From assembly GCA_011503125.2 (NCBI GenBank), contig WWBZ02000040.1, positions 2,480,001 to 2,544,000 of the forward strand: a DNA stretch of 64,000 nucleotides, in the 5' to 3' direction. The position numbers were made by a program, and so were the translations under genes. Below the pieces are notes generated by a model. That model ran no database searches, was not told where the DNA came from, and saw nothing but the letters and a program-made list of their open reading frames with translations. Positions 52,334 through 64,000 of this stretch are shown here, piece by piece. Position 1 is the stretch's first letter. Each line of letters starts with the position of its first letter. This stretch comes from Botryosphaeria dothidea (lineage: Eukaryota; Ascomycota; Dothideomycetes; Botryosphaeriales; Botryosphaeriaceae).

Positions 52334-55300
52334 GCTTGAAGAGCGCCGGCTCTTCTTCTTCTCTTGATATTTTTGTTTGATCTTCTGGTGTCGCTTGCTC
52401 CATTTTCACGGCGTTCAAGCTTTTGGTGGTAGGAGTTTGTTTCCTTTGTTTTTTATCACGACCTTTTTTCATGAAGCATGATGAGCCGTTGGAAACGAGC
52501 GAGCGTTGTAGCGCACAAGCGAGCGTTGAGCGGCTTTTGTTCTTTTTTTGGTTCTATTGCATGCATGGCTGTTTTTCTGCTTCAAGAGTTTGGCATTTAT
52601 TGTTTTTTAGAAGCGTTTCTTCTCTGGTTTTTCGAAAGATACCCCTCACGGTCGCTCTTACAAAGTACGGGATTGGAAAGATGTATGCCATTGGCATGGA
52701 GCATTGCATGTTTCTGAGAATTGCATGGACTTGGACTAGACAGGTTCGGTCTTACACGGTGGAAATGGAAAAACGGTAGCGTCGGACAGCAAATGTACTA
52801 TATAGCAAGTCAAAAGAATTATGATTCTGCATATCAACAATCGTTTCTCCTATGCATTTGAGAGTAGAGGAATGTGTAACGACTTCCTTCGGGAAGCTTG
52901 GAAGATTCCGGACTTAGTTACTCTCCAACATCGTCTACTCGGTTTCACATCAAGATCAGACACTATGGTTTATGGAAATATCATGTCGCTCCGTGGGGAA
53001 GAAAAATAGCTTTCATTTTGTGAGCCTTTCTGTTGTCCATCTTTTCCAACGAAACGGCGAGCTTGTCAATTCCGCCGCTTCTTGTTTGGAAAACCGGCCC
53101 CCGCCCACGACCATGGCTACGGGTGCAGTATCACGATGCACACAAGCACACATACATTGACAGATCACACGCGAAAGTATAAAAACCCCTCACCGCAAAT
53201 AGAGTCATTCAGGCAAGCCACGCGAGTCTGGCGTTTTCTTTGACCCAGGTCCGCGGTGATGGGAGGAACTGGCACGACGCCGCTTCCCGTATGCGGGTCG
53301 CCCGTTACGGGTCGCAGTGGTGCGAACCATGCAAATATTTTGTTGTACGTACACCTTCGCTTCACCTCATGCCTTGGCGTCTCACTGGATTCTTTGATGA
53401 ATTATTGATCTGATGTTTTGCTTACACCGCTTCTGCTGGACGCATGGGTCCGGCGGTATGGAGGGGGCGCGTATGTGATACATGCAGATGTGATGACGCT
53501 TCTTGCCTGCTTGCGCTGCCGCTGTTCACATCGGTTGTAGAAGGCATACGGAAGGAGGGGCAGTGGAGGCGCGAGCAAAGAGAGTAACGTGCAGAGAGAA
53601 ATTAATGCCGCAGCGAGTCAGTCTTGCCCAAGAGTCATTGCAGCGGGACGATCTGATGCCTCGAGAATATGCAATTGCATACGCGAAGCCCGTGTTGCGT
53701 GTCTTGTATGTATGTCCAGGTAACCTAGAGAGAGGATCTGCGCCGGAAGCAAGAGAAGAAGATACCGCGCAAGGTTACGGGCTTAAGAAACAGGTAGCCG
53801 GTACTGTTACGTCCGTAGGCAAACAATCTTCGTCTCCTCCGTCGTCCAGCGCCGTGGTCTTGGGTTCGGGGGCGGGGAGATTTTTCCACGGCCGCGGACT
53901 CGGGTTGTTCGGAAGAGAGATTGGGTTTCGGGGAAGGAAGTAGGCAAAACGTAGAGGATTTTGTTTGTTCGCGGGGGTTGCATGCGGCGTAGTCTGGTTC
54001 TCGTCGCCTCGAGGAGATGGACTGGTCATCGAATTGCAAGGCAACAAAGGCACTCCTGCAAGTTCCCTCCTCCTCGTTTCCCACGTACTGATCGTCGAGA
54101 AAGGCGGTGTGGCGGAATGGTCCAGACGATGCAGAAGCTCCCCCTTCCCAAGTTCAGGAGTTTTGGCGTTTCCGCTGCTGCCGCCACGAGTAAGGTTGAG
54201 ACAGGAGTAAATAGTCCATGCGACTGGTATTATTGTCTGTGTTGCCCCATTTGTGTGAGCGACTTCGAGTGTTGTTGGCGCTGATAGTGTCTATTGGCGA
54301 TATGGTCAGTGAGGCGTCCTAGCACGATAGTAGCTTCGCACCATCTTCCCTAAAATGCTCAACGGCAACAAAAGCTAGGACGTAGTCAAAGCAGCGCAGA
54401 TGGAAAGATCGGCATGAGTGATAGAGAAGTGAGCGCTGGCGCCGTCTCAAATGAGGGAGCCGCATACATCCAGACACCTACAACATCATGATGGGCATTC
54501 CTATCATGGTGCCCTGAATGTCCAGATCATGCCACTATGCTGCCCGACAATTTTTGAAAGAGAAAAAGCAAACATGATCACAATTGTCCGCCTCATGCAA
54601 ATGCTCTCTGGCCCGCAGCCGCGGACTTGGGTACCTTGCAGAGGAGTGTCTCACAGCAGAGGGAGGGTCGATCAGGCATGATAAGAGGATACTCGACGTG
54701 ACAAGAGCCGCATGCGTCTGCGAAGTGATTGGAAATTGTTCCAAAGTGACAAGGGGGCACTGTGCAGAAAAAGCAAACACAAAAAAAGTGGTGTGAAACG
54801 ACAGGGATCGCTTATTGCTTGGGCTTGATTGCAACTCCACTCCCCATAGCGAGTGGACCTCCGCTTAAGCAGGCCGGAGATTTGTCGTCGGTGCGGAAGG
54901 CATAATGAAAGAAAGAGGTCTGGACGCGGCGATGCGACGACAGGTGGAGACGAATTGGGCGGCGGAGGTCAGGCGCCGTTGGCTGTTACCGTCGTCGCCT
55001 CCCACCTCGCCAATTTTAGTGCCCGCGCGAGCAAATGCTAAAAAGAAAAAGCCATCTGTGGAGCAGATCGAACGATTGGAGCGATACGAGACAAGTAGCC
55101 GTCGGCGGCTGGGCAGCGCCCCCAACTCGTCGCTTGTCTGAAATTGTTGCTTTCTTCGGCTTCCCCAGACCCAGCGCCGCGGATACACGCTAATCCCAGG
55201 CGCCAGTGCGGCGGATAAGGCGAGAAAACGACGTCAGTGACAGTCTTAGGCCCGCCCAGACGGGTGTTCGCTGCTGCTCCATGTCATCGTGGCCCGCAGC

Positions 55301-57367
55301 ACAGCCATAGGTGGAGGAATTGGACGTGACTGGAGCGCGGTATGGCTGGACGCGGCGCTGGTGCAGAGACTGTGACAGAGGAGGGCCCTTGATCCGGGCG
55401 ATGTGGTAGGACGGGAAGGAGAATTTAGTCCTGTGTCCCGCGTCAGGCGCCGCTACGCGCAGCCTGCAGAACCGGGACCATGCTGCGGAAAGCGGCCGAA
55501 CCAGACTAGTATAGGCATGGAAAACGTTTGGCGGCAAGCCTGTGCTTCGGGCGGGCGAACCGTCGCGCAAGGCCAGTGGTGTTGCTCCATGCATGCGGCG
55601 CGGACGGGGTGACAGGTTCTCAGTCTGCTGAATCGTCATAACGCAAGGCTTGCGGGGGTCGTGGACGCTGGATGATCCGTTGCTGTGTTGCGCGCGAGGC
55701 CCTTGTAGCATCCCGGCGGCAAGTGGGCCAGCTGCGATTCGGCCCCCAAAAAGCGAAAGCGAAGAGGTACCCACCAGTGCGCCAAAAATACATGCGCAGC
55801 GATCGGTGACGAGATTGCTGGGACGCTTGTACCTGTTCTTGGCGAACGGCAGGCCCTCGCTCGAGACGGGGTCGCTGGATGCCGGATGCCCTGACGTAGG
55901 CGTCTCCTGCGTTCAGGTCAAAGAGATTTGCGTTTCATACTGGCCAGTACGTCGGCGCCTGCTGTCTGAGTTCTGCAGATGCGTGAAACAGCTGCGTGGC
56001 CGTTCCAAAAATTGTCTGTAGGGGTTTCTAGCGTCTGAGGTCAGCAGCCGCAGCGCTTCCAGGAAAAGATCATTCGACGCAGAATTAAGGTACCGCCTCG
56101 ATTGCGCGGCCTATCTCACCGATCGTGCGCAGAACTCGTCGTCGGCAGAGTTGCGCGATCTGTTCCTTCTTTCCTTCAGCCTTGTGCCGCTGCGACGGTG
56201 CCAGCTGCTTCCAAATCCACGGCCTCCACGACGGGTGCCGTCATGTCGGTGGCCGAGACCTGTGGCCCGCCGCTTTCTCATTCGTCATCACACGCGAGCG
56301 CAACCCCGATGCCCAAAGAGGCCTTTGGTGTGCGAGACCACGGTGATTCCGACGAAGCTGCCTTGCACATGGGGGGTTTTAGGGCGACGGAGACGGCGTG
56401 TCCGGGCGCATCCCTCTGGATGCGGGAACGGCTCCCAACGGCTCCCACGTGGGTAAGCATTTAGCGGCCTGCGGCACAGCCGAATGGCTGATGCCCTCCC
56501 ACCACCGCCAGCCGCAGTGGCTGCCCATCCGCTCCGTCCTCCGCACCCTGCGGCCCTGAAACGGAGATGCTTGAGCATAGGCGCCCGTTCCCCGAGGCCC
56601 GTGCTATTGGGGCCGATTCTCCATGGCGCTGGACTTCGGGCGATGAGGCTCGTTGGAGATATTTTGGGTTCGAGTTGTGGTGGAGTGCGAGAAACCCACT
56701 TGAATGGTATACATACCAAGCCGGCCTCGTCCCGCCTTTTCTTTATCAACCATGGGATGCTGCCGGATCTGTCCGCCTGCACAGAGTCCAGTCCCGCCCC
56801 GCTGCTTGATGTCCAACGCCCTGCCTGAATGTCGTCTTCTTTCGCCTTACTTAGCTGAGCACTTATCAACCCCGCAACTGGCTCCTGCATGCAGCACCGG
56901 ACGAGTCAATACCCCGGAGACTGTCCGCATTTTTGCTACCAAGCAGACAAATAGTCGGCCGTGACCAGGTCCAGGCAGGGGAAAGGTCCCTTGCAACTCC
57001 CAGAGCACAGACATTAGGCGATATTTGCCCGTTGCCTTGTACCTGTTTCAAGGTAAGTTGTATAAAGCCTCAAGACAATTGCTAGTTGGGAAGGCCGTGC
57101 TAAGATTCAGCCCATTTTCAAGACAGCCAGAAGCCAACAATTACTGCTTGAGCCAAGCCCACCTGAGAGACCCTGTCAGAGCCTGCCAATTCGCCCAGAT
57201 CACTGCAACTCAAAGGCCGTTGCGACCAAGCTGTGAGTACAGAGACCGTTGTAGCTTTCCGCAGGTATTGATGATGTCTATGTAGGCGTAGTCGAGGATA
57301 GACCGTGTTCAAGGTTCTTAATCCCTTGGAGGTCGTACCAAAACGCTGTTCAGCGAAACCCTTCGCG
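52334..57367. other. Gene-free 5-kb region downstream of the transcription factor
   Basis: I read both strands and found no supported gene. Frames such as 53503-53943 (+), 53725-54084 (-), 55190-55774 (-) and 56288-56890 (-) have no recognisable domain and overlap other frames on the opposite strand. A tRNA-like A-box (TGGCGGAATGG) occurs at about 54111-54121, but no matching B-box follows. The right end must include the promoter of the small gene at 57368. Confidence 0.5.
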
Positions 57368-57904
57368 ATGGGACCCGACAGTCCACCAAAGTCGAGGTCA
57401 GTAAGGTCGAACCGCGAAATAACGAGCCTATCGCAAGAGAACCTGCGAACTCTAGAACTCTCACACGTTGAGGTAAGTTCGTGCAGCAGCACCGATAGAG
57501 ATCATCTCGCTGACCGTTCCGTGCAGTCGGACACGCATTACGCTGAAAATGTCGTACATGCGGAAGGGCAAATGATGGCCTACCAGGAGATGTGGAGAAA
57601 ACAGGAACAGGCGCGTAAAAGAGATAGTGGGCTTGCGTTCAGTTTGCAAGGAGAGCAGCAAAATGACTATGCGGTTGACGGACTCAAGATTCCGAAACGA
57701 CCGCGGGCATCTGTCGAGACGCCATTCCGCAGATACGTAACAATAGGGCCAGGTGAGGACCCATTCCCACTTTACGGGAAGCAGGCCATGGAAGAGATGC
57801 CGGTCAAATATGGCAGCTTGGAAGACGCGGAGGCACGCAGAGATGCGGCCATGGCCATCGAGCAAGCGGTCGAGAGGGACCGTGGTGAAAGACACACGAT
57901 CTGA
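57368..57904 (+). CDS. Small hypothetical protein, 160 residues
   Basis: No family recognised. Two exons, 57368-57472 and 57527-57904. The 54-nt intron has donor GTAAGT, branch CGCTGACCG and acceptor GTGCAG; because its length is a multiple of three and it has no stop, the unspliced frame is also open. The start at 57368 (MGPDSPPKSRSV) is the first ATG. The protein is hydrophilic and highly charged, with an acidic/amphipathic helix-like C-terminus (SLEDAEARRDAAMAIEQAVE) and a basic KIPKRPRASVETPFRRYV segment. It has no signal peptide or membrane helix. Codon use and the clean intron suggest a real gene, but expression is unproven. Confidence 0.55.
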   Translation: MGPDSPPKSRSVRSNREITSLSQENLRTLELSHVEVSSCSSTDRDHLADRSVQSDTHYAENVVHAEGQMMAYQEMWRKQEQARKRDSGLAFSLQGEQQNDYAVDGLKIPKRPRASVETPFRRYVTIGPGEDPFPLYGKQAMEEMPVKYGSLEDAEARRDAAMAIEQAVERDRGERHTI

Positions 57905-58759
57905 CGGAATTGAAGGACATGGGGTATGATCGGAGATGACGGAAAACGGATGAAGAGATGATTTCAGCGGCGTGAGCGTTCTTGAGCAACCTGTACAATA
58001 TAGTGTAGCGGTAACAACATTGCTCTGCCATCACCTCGAAGAGATGTGCGGGAGGAGCCCGGAGTGGCCGATTGGAACAGGAGTGATCAACGACCCAGAG
58101 TTGGTTTGCGCTTAGGGAAAGATGATGATTTGCCGTGGTGTTCGTGTGGACAAGACGTCGTGGTGGAGTGACAGAGACCCGGGAGTGATCCAAGCTTGCA
58201 CAGGATCACGTGCAAATGACCTCATCGAGCCGAACACCACGGAGGATTCGGATGCAGCGAGGAAGCTCGCGGGGAGTTTGGTTAAAACGGAAACCTTCTG
58301 TAGCGAGCGTCGGACGATTCCGGGGCAGCGGCTAAGGAGTCATACGGAAGTCGTAGGGTAAAATGGGCGGAGAGACGGTGTGCCCAATCGCTAGGCGCAC
58401 GAATAAGCGCAGGAGTCGAGAGCACCTGGTGCCTTGGGCCCAGCGGTCAGCTGCAGCTCGAGAACACTCGCGCTTCACCTCGCTCCTCGCTCCTCGCCCA
58501 AGTACCGCGCTCTCAAGACGCCTGCCAGCCGCCATCTCTACTTGATCCACTCTTCCACATGGCCCACCGCGAATCCCACGAGCCCCGCCAGCAGCAAAAC
58601 CCCAAATCGCATCTGCCTTCGACGTCATTACAATAAATCGAGCTTGCTCGCCACACCACCCTCTCCCGCAGCAAACGCTCTCCCACATCTCCCGCCTGCC
58701 ACTCCAGCGCCGCTCACCCACCCCACCAAAGTCGCACGCGACACGCGACACTCACCATC
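57905..58759. other. Spacer and promoter of the IFRD-family gene
   Basis: Tandem + strand neighbours flank this 0.86-kb spacer. The part from about 58430 to 58750 is C-rich on the + strand, as in many fungal leaders. No gene is supported. Confidence 0.5.
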
Positions 58760-60355
58760 ATGCCGGACCTCCGTCGCCAGGTGCTTGAAAGCGGCAAGAC
58801 CGTTTCGCGCAAGGCGCGCTCGCGCATAGCCTCAGGCGCCAGCTCCAAAGCCAGCTCGGCCGCAAACTCGCGCGCAGTTTCCAGGAACACCAGCCGCGCG
58901 GTCAGCAGGAACGCTTCCGACGAGGAGGAGGGAAATCTCAGTGATGGCACCACCTGGAGGTGAGTCCCCCCGGATACATAATTTTTTTTTTGTGCGCTCT
59001 CGCTCCTGCATGCTTGTCTGCCGGGGACCCTGGAGTTCCTGAAAGCTGTGTGACAAAGACCAACGCTGACGCCTCCTCCAACAGCACGAACTCCATCGAC
59101 GATATCCTCGCCTCTGAAGACCTAGATGCGTCTCCGGATGCTTGGAAGTCCCAGCTCGCCGACCGCATAGCCGAGATTATCGACCGCAAACGCAGCAGCA
59201 ACCAAGGTCGCTCAGATGCCCTAGCCGCATACTCGTATTTGCTGAAGGCACACTATGCTTGTGATGACATCGAACACAAGGTTGGCGAACTGATTCCAGC
59301 CATCCTCAAGAGCGTAAAGTCCGAGACTAGCGAGCGCGAGACTATCATGGCCCTGAAGGGTACGTACTTCCGCGATGCTCTTGGTTTCAGGATCCTAACT
59401 TAATTTCCCAGCCATCGAAATGACCGTCATCACCTCGCCCTCGGATTCAATTTACGACTATATTGTAGGACCCGTCAAGCGGATCATCAACGATTCAGAG
59501 TCGCTACATTCCAAGATCGCAGCTATCCACACTCTGGGCACATCTACCTTCTACGGTGGCGCCTCTCTTGAGGAAACGCAAGATGTGATGGAATTCTTTG
59601 TGGAAATCGTCGAATCAGACGGCCACTCAATCGAAGCTGGAGACGAGGCAGCTGCCGTGACAGCTGCTCTGGAAGAATGGGGTTTCCTCGCCACCCAGCT
59701 TGACGACTTGGAAGACGTCACCGAAACTGCCATGGAAGCTTTCGTGGAACAACTGGACTCGGCAGATCTGGGTGTACAGATTGCTGCTGGGGAAAATATT
59801 GCTCTCTTGTATGAGAAATCATGCACTGAAATAGAAGAGGACGAGGAGCCGTCATCCGATGACGAGGTCGACGATCCAGACGCCACACCAGGAGGCCCGA
59901 AAATGATCAAGCGCTACACCGTATACAGGCGTGAAGATCAGCTCATCCACAAGCTGGAAGCACTGGCGACTCTGAACGGAGCGGAAATCGGCCGCGTGGC
60001 CAAGAAAGACCGCAGCCGCATGCGGTCCAACTTCGCGGACATCCTGAACAGCGTGGAGCACCCCACCCGTGGCCCGCGCTACAGCACGGCATGGGATGCC
60101 GAGAAGGAACGCGCGTACGGAAGCAGGATGACCGTCAAGATCAACCAGACCGGCGAGATGCGCATCGATAAGTGGTGGAAGCTTTTCAGGCTGACCGCGT
60201 TGAGACGGGCTCTCCAGGGCGGCTTCGTGACGCACTATGAAAACAACGAGGTCGTGTTTGACAGTTTGCCGTAAGTTTTCTCTCCTGGAACTTGCGCTCA
60301 CCATCACCCGCTAATGTCGGTCCGCAGTATCATGATCACGCGCAAGGCTTGGTAA
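58760..60355 (+). CDS. Interferon-related developmental regulator (IFRD) family protein
   Basis: 453 residues from four exons: 58760-58959, 59085-59359, 59412-60270 and 60328-60355. Donors are GTGAGT, GTACGT and GTAAGT; each intron splits a codon and restores the frame. The last exon encodes only IMITRKAW plus the stop. Residues 1-65 are a Ser/Arg-rich disordered head (MPDLRRQVLESGKTVSRKAR; SRAVSRNTSRAVSRN). Then come the armadillo-like helical repeats of the IFRD N-terminal domain (DALAAYSYLLKAHY, KRIINDSESLHSKIAAIHTL, ALEEWGFLATQL, GVQIAAGENIALLYE). The acidic linker EIEEDEEPSSDDEVDDPD follows, and the conserved C-terminal block has KKDRSRMRSNFADILNSVE and MRIDKWWKLFRLTALRRALQ. Animal IFRD proteins regulate transcription and ribosome recycling; the fungal role is unknown. 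Confidence 0.93.
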
Positions 60356-61065
60356 TATGGGCAAATTGATATAAGGGACAGAGAGTGCTCAGGGCTCTTT
60401 ATTATCATGCTCATCTTTAAGAGAAGATATCAGAGAACAGAAGGGATTGCACATCCAAAAAAAAAGTTTGGCGAGGCAACATGAGAGAATATGTCGTTTC
60501 TTTGGCTGGCGTACTTATTGGAGTTTGCGGCGTTTCGAATTCCCTTCTTGATATCCTGGGTCAACCGCATCCCTGCCGTATCCTTTCTTATTCATTCTCC
60601 CTGTTTTTTCGGTAATCCCATCACTCTTCATGCAGCAGTGCTAGCACAGTTTTTGTTTGCGCCGAAAGGCAGTTATATAAAGAGGATAATTCATATCTTA
60701 GCTATAATGTTTCTTGAACATGCTTTGAGGTGCTAAAACAAATCGGACGCAGCATGTTTCTAACCCGTATACGTCTCCATGCCTCGCATCTACACTCATC
60801 AGATAAAACCAACATTGAAGCAGTGCTATCAAAACGCAAGACCCAGACCGAACAGCATTCATTGCTCACCTGTGTGCTCATTCGTAATTCATACAAGGAA
60901 ACAAGAAAGCAAATTCCTGCTATTCCATGCCAAAAGCAGAAGTGCATAAAATGAGGACTCGAGACGGTGTACCAACGTCGTTGCCGTTAAGAATGATGAT
61001 TGCGAGGACCTTTTCTCAACCCCAAAATCACTCTCCACCCGCCCCAACCATGAATTCGTTCATCC
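60356..61065. other. Convergent spacer, no gene seen
   Basis: The 3' flanks of the IFRD gene (+) and the histidine kinase gene (-). Short frames only (60491-60736 +, 60702-60947 -), without domain resemblance. Confidence 0.55.
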
Positions 61066-64000
61066 CTACTGCCGCCCCATCCTCCTAACCAACGCTTCCA
61101 TCTGCGGCAGCAGCTCCGGAATGCGGAAAGGTTTGGTGATGACCAAATCCATACCCGCCTCCATCGCGATCGCAATCTGCTCGCTGCGCGCGTTAGCCGT
61201 AACGGCGATGACGGGCACGTGGCGGTTGAGCAGGCCTTCTGCCTCCATGGCGCGGATGCGCTTGACGCACGACAGGCCGCCCATGACGGGCATCTCGAGG
61301 TCCATAAGGCAGACGGAGATTTCGAGGAGATTGCTACTGCTATCGTTGTTGATGGAGGACGGAGGTGTTGGGGGCAAAGAGGGTGAGTGGGAGAGCGGCG
61401 CGGTTGGACTTGTGGCGTCTAGGTTGGGGATGTAGCTGGTTTGGTGGGGTGGTGTGCTGTCGTTGAGAATCTGTGATGTTGTTTTCATCGGGGAATTCTC
61501 GTGGTTCGATGTGTAGAAGGTGCTGCGGGCGAGGACAGAGAGCGCTTCGAGACCATGGTTTGCGATATGTGTCGTACAGCCTGCGCGGCGGAGCTGCTGT
61601 GCGAGGACTTTTTGGTTGATGAGGTTATCCTGGAGGAAGTTGCATTGAGTTACTAGATCAGAACAAATGGCATGATTGAGTGAACAGACATGTTTGCGTA
61701 CCTCTACGATGAGAATCTTTAAGTCAGGATAGCGGGCTTCTGGATCTGCTTCCACCGGCTGTGCGGGTGCAACGTTCTTCATTTCCACCCGACTGTACGT
61801 CCAGCTTGGGTCCAAAGGGGAAGTCAGTGGCATAAAATCACCTCTCCTAGTAGATTCAGACCGATCGCGCTTGTGGGAACTAAGCCGGCGTAGTGGAGGC
61901 GTGCGCAGGGTCTCCATGGGCGAAGACGGCTTATTGTCTGCGCTTTCGAGCGTGGGTCTGCGTGCCTTAATATAGAAAGCAAATGTGCTTCCGTGGCCAG
62001 CCTGGGAAGCGACGCCGATTTCTCCGCCTTGGAGCTCTGTAAGTTCTCGCGAGATGAAGAGCCCAAGTCCGGAGCCCCCATACTCTCCATATGTTTTTGG
62101 TGATGCTTGCGAGAAGCGGTGGAAGAGGAGCTTCATTTCGTCTTCAGTCAGTCCCTTCCCGGTATCTTCGACAGTGATTTGTAGAAATATATCCTCGCCA
62201 GGTCCCCATTCCTGTGAGAATGTGTGATCCGGTCGTGACAAGCGTCGAGGGATATAGACAAGGTTGTTGTGGCCCGCGGAAGGCCTCTTCTGGGACGCGG
62301 ACAAGAAGATTGAAATAGCTCGTTTATCCCGATCTCTGGTGAATTTTATGGCGTTGGTCAACAGATTGATCAAGACTTGTAGGAGGCGTGACGGGTCGAG
62401 AAGGACTCTGTCAATGTTCATGTTGTCGTAGGATTGGTGAATCGATAGGTTTAGCTTGATATTCGCGCTGTTGAGCTCAGACTCGTACATTTTGATAGCC
62501 CGTTCAATGAGCGTCACTGGCTGTACAAGATCAGGACATATAACAAGGAGGTTGGAATCGAGCTTGGAGAGTGTCAGAATGTCGTCAACTATGCGCTTTT
62601 GGTGCTGTGCGCACAAAATGACTGTCTGGGCGCTGTCAATGATTATTTCCTGTGCTTCTGAATCCAGTAAGAGAGGCTCGCGGGGCTGGGAGCGTCGTCT
62701 GTTTTCTGATTTGTCAAATTTGAGCGCCGTCAAGATGCCGTCAGCTGATTGCAGGATTGCAGAGAGCGGGTTGCGCATTTCATGTGATGTCATATCAATG
62801 AAATTTTCGCTTTGCCGTTTCGTTTCCAAGGCATCTTCCAGCCTTTGAGCTTGTAGTTGCTGGCTCCATTTTTGGTGGGAAATATCCGTAAGCCATGCAA
62901 GAATCCGCTGAGGCTCACCATCTTCGTCATATTTCAGGAAAGCGTTGGCAAGGATCCAAGAGTATTCCATTCGGTCTTTTTCATCCGTCGAAACCGGAGA
63001 ACTCCACTCTCGGTTCACTCGAAATTCGAATGGTTGGATGCTCTGACGTTGTACAAGTCTCTGCCATTGTTGCTCGACGTACTCGCGATCCTCCGGTATG
63101 ACGGTGCTTGACCATTGATGAGAATTAGCCCAAAAGTCCTCGCGTCGCGTGCCGGTCAGGTCGAGATAAGCTTTGTTCATCCACCGCGGTTCTATTGACG
63201 AGGTTAATGGTTAATAGACTCCTGCAGATTATTGTTAATCTAACTTACGGGCATCGAGTTGGAACACGACGCAGCCAATAGGTGCACATTCTGCTAGCGC
63301 TGTAAAAGTGGCCTCGGCAGACTCGGCTTCCTGCTTCCTTCGCTCAAGCTCTTTTGAGAACTTGTCGTGGCGAGAATTGTTTTCCTCTATTATTTCACGG
63401 CTCCTTCTTTGTTCTTCAGGCAAGAATATAGATGCAACTGCTTTGACGAGACGGTCATTGAGGAGACGTATGAAGACTTGATAGTCCTCGTCATAAGGTC
63501 TTCGTGGATTCAATCCAAGTATCAAAAATCCCCGAATGCTGGTACCGCTCAGAGGTGGGATGGGTAGTACTATTACCGTGGTAATTGGCTCACAGAATCC
63601 TCGACCTTCGATACACAATCCCGATATGGCACTTGGAAGAGTTCCGTCACTTTCACGAAGGACGGCGGGCTGTGCTGATGTCCATGCGCGCCGAAACGGA
63701 ACCGAGAAGCCATCGTCGCCTTCAGTGATGGGGAATGACGGAATCGCGGCCGGATGATTCTTCGGAATTCCAATGGTTCCTTCCAGGAAACAAGTTTTTG
63801 GTCTCGAGGAAGTGGAGCCCTCGGGCTGCGTCCCAATCCTCAGACCATGCTCGTTCACCGAGTAGAGAAAACCGAAAGGAATGTCTTGCAGGTTTGGTTC
63901 CAAACCAGACAGTATCAGCCCCCAGAGCTCGCTGATACTGCTCGCAGAGCCAGCCTTTTCTCCAAGGCATATGAGTGTATTGATGCGTCTTTCCGCAATA
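61066..64000 (-). CDS. Hybrid sensor histidine kinase (GAF-like, PAS, HisKA, HATPase, receiver), 5' end beyond the window
   Basis: Partial: 934 residues are visible and the frame is open at the right edge. Exons in the window: 63999-63249, 63191-61702 and 61629-61066. Introns are donor GTAAGT/acceptor ATAG and donor GTACGC/acceptor TCCAG. Domains in order: a GAF-like sensor segment (LILSGLEPNLQDIPFGFLY, TTVIVLPIPPL, RGFLILGLNP), a coiled linker, a PAS fold (AECAPIGCVVFQLDA, DLTGTRREDFW, RILAWLTDISHQK), HisKA with phospho-His in MTSHEMRNPLSAIL (codon 62784-62782), HATPase_c (LINLLTNAIKFT, VEDTGKGL, GGSGLGLFIS) and a C-terminal receiver (ILIVEDN after splicing, CLMDLEMPVMGG, VIAVTANA, VITKPF). 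The acidic pair, phospho-Asp, Thr and Lys are all present. It would pass phosphate to Ypd1 and response regulators in stress or developmental signalling (family knowledge). Confidence 0.95.

Noticed and set aside
54103..54186. tRNA-like segment: perfect A-box match (TGGCGGAATGG) with ends GGCGGTG and TGCCGCC that could pair
   Set aside because: No B-box (GGTTCRANYCC) at the right distance, no anticodon arm and no T-arm can be folded.

Overview
The window is nuclear DNA of a filamentous ascomycete (Pezizomycotina; a Dothideomycete is my guess, not proven). The evidence is: short spliceosomal introns (about 50-200 nt) with GTRNGY-type donors and CTAAC/CTGAC branch points, the fused pentafunctional AROM polypeptide, fungal-only families (C2H2 plus fungal transcription factor, ECM33-like L-domain protein, hybrid histidine kinase, Inn1/Fic1-like C2 protein) and long gene-free stretches. 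There is no operon logic; genes are monocistronic and on both strands. I found no rRNA or tRNA gene and no intact transposon or CRISPR array.

Layout. 0-8.3 kb: cytosolic ribosomal protein uS2 (-) head-to-head with mitochondrial ribosomal protein uS15m (+), a CmcJ/NvfI-type oxidoreductase (-), and an unrecognised 614-residue protein (-). 8.3-13.1 kb: one Cys-rich hypothetical protein between two gene-poor stretches. 13.1-18.1 kb: the AROM gene (-), four exons. 18.1-25.8 kb: an accessory-looking segment with a three-unit inverted/direct repeat, a 14-TM-type MFS transporter (+), a secreted/membrane L-domain protein (+) and a decayed SAM-dependent methyltransferase (-) carrying in-frame stops. 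28-31 kb: a PRELI/Ups-type mitochondrial lipid transfer protein (-) head-to-head with cytosolic tryptophanyl-tRNA synthetase (+). 31.5-33.1 kb: a protein with five zinc knuckles (-). 35.2-37.6 kb: a C2-domain cytokinesis protein (+). 39.6-43.1 kb: spindle checkpoint Mad2 (-) head-to-head with the mitochondrial translation GTPase GUF1 (+). 43.1-57.4 kb: one seven-exon C2H2 transcription factor (+) between two gene-free flanks of 5-6 kb. 57.4-64 kb: a small hypothetical protein (+), an IFRD-family protein (+) and a GAF/PAS hybrid histidine kinase (-) that runs off the right edge.

Most genes are housekeeping and do not form a pathway together. The best candidates for something new are the multi-zinc-knuckle protein, the two unrecognised long proteins, the membrane-anchored L-domain protein and the decayed methyltransferase beside the repeat-bearing segment. 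I saw no convincing new multi-gene system. Exon boundaries were placed by reading splice motifs and frame by eye and have not been tested against RNA.
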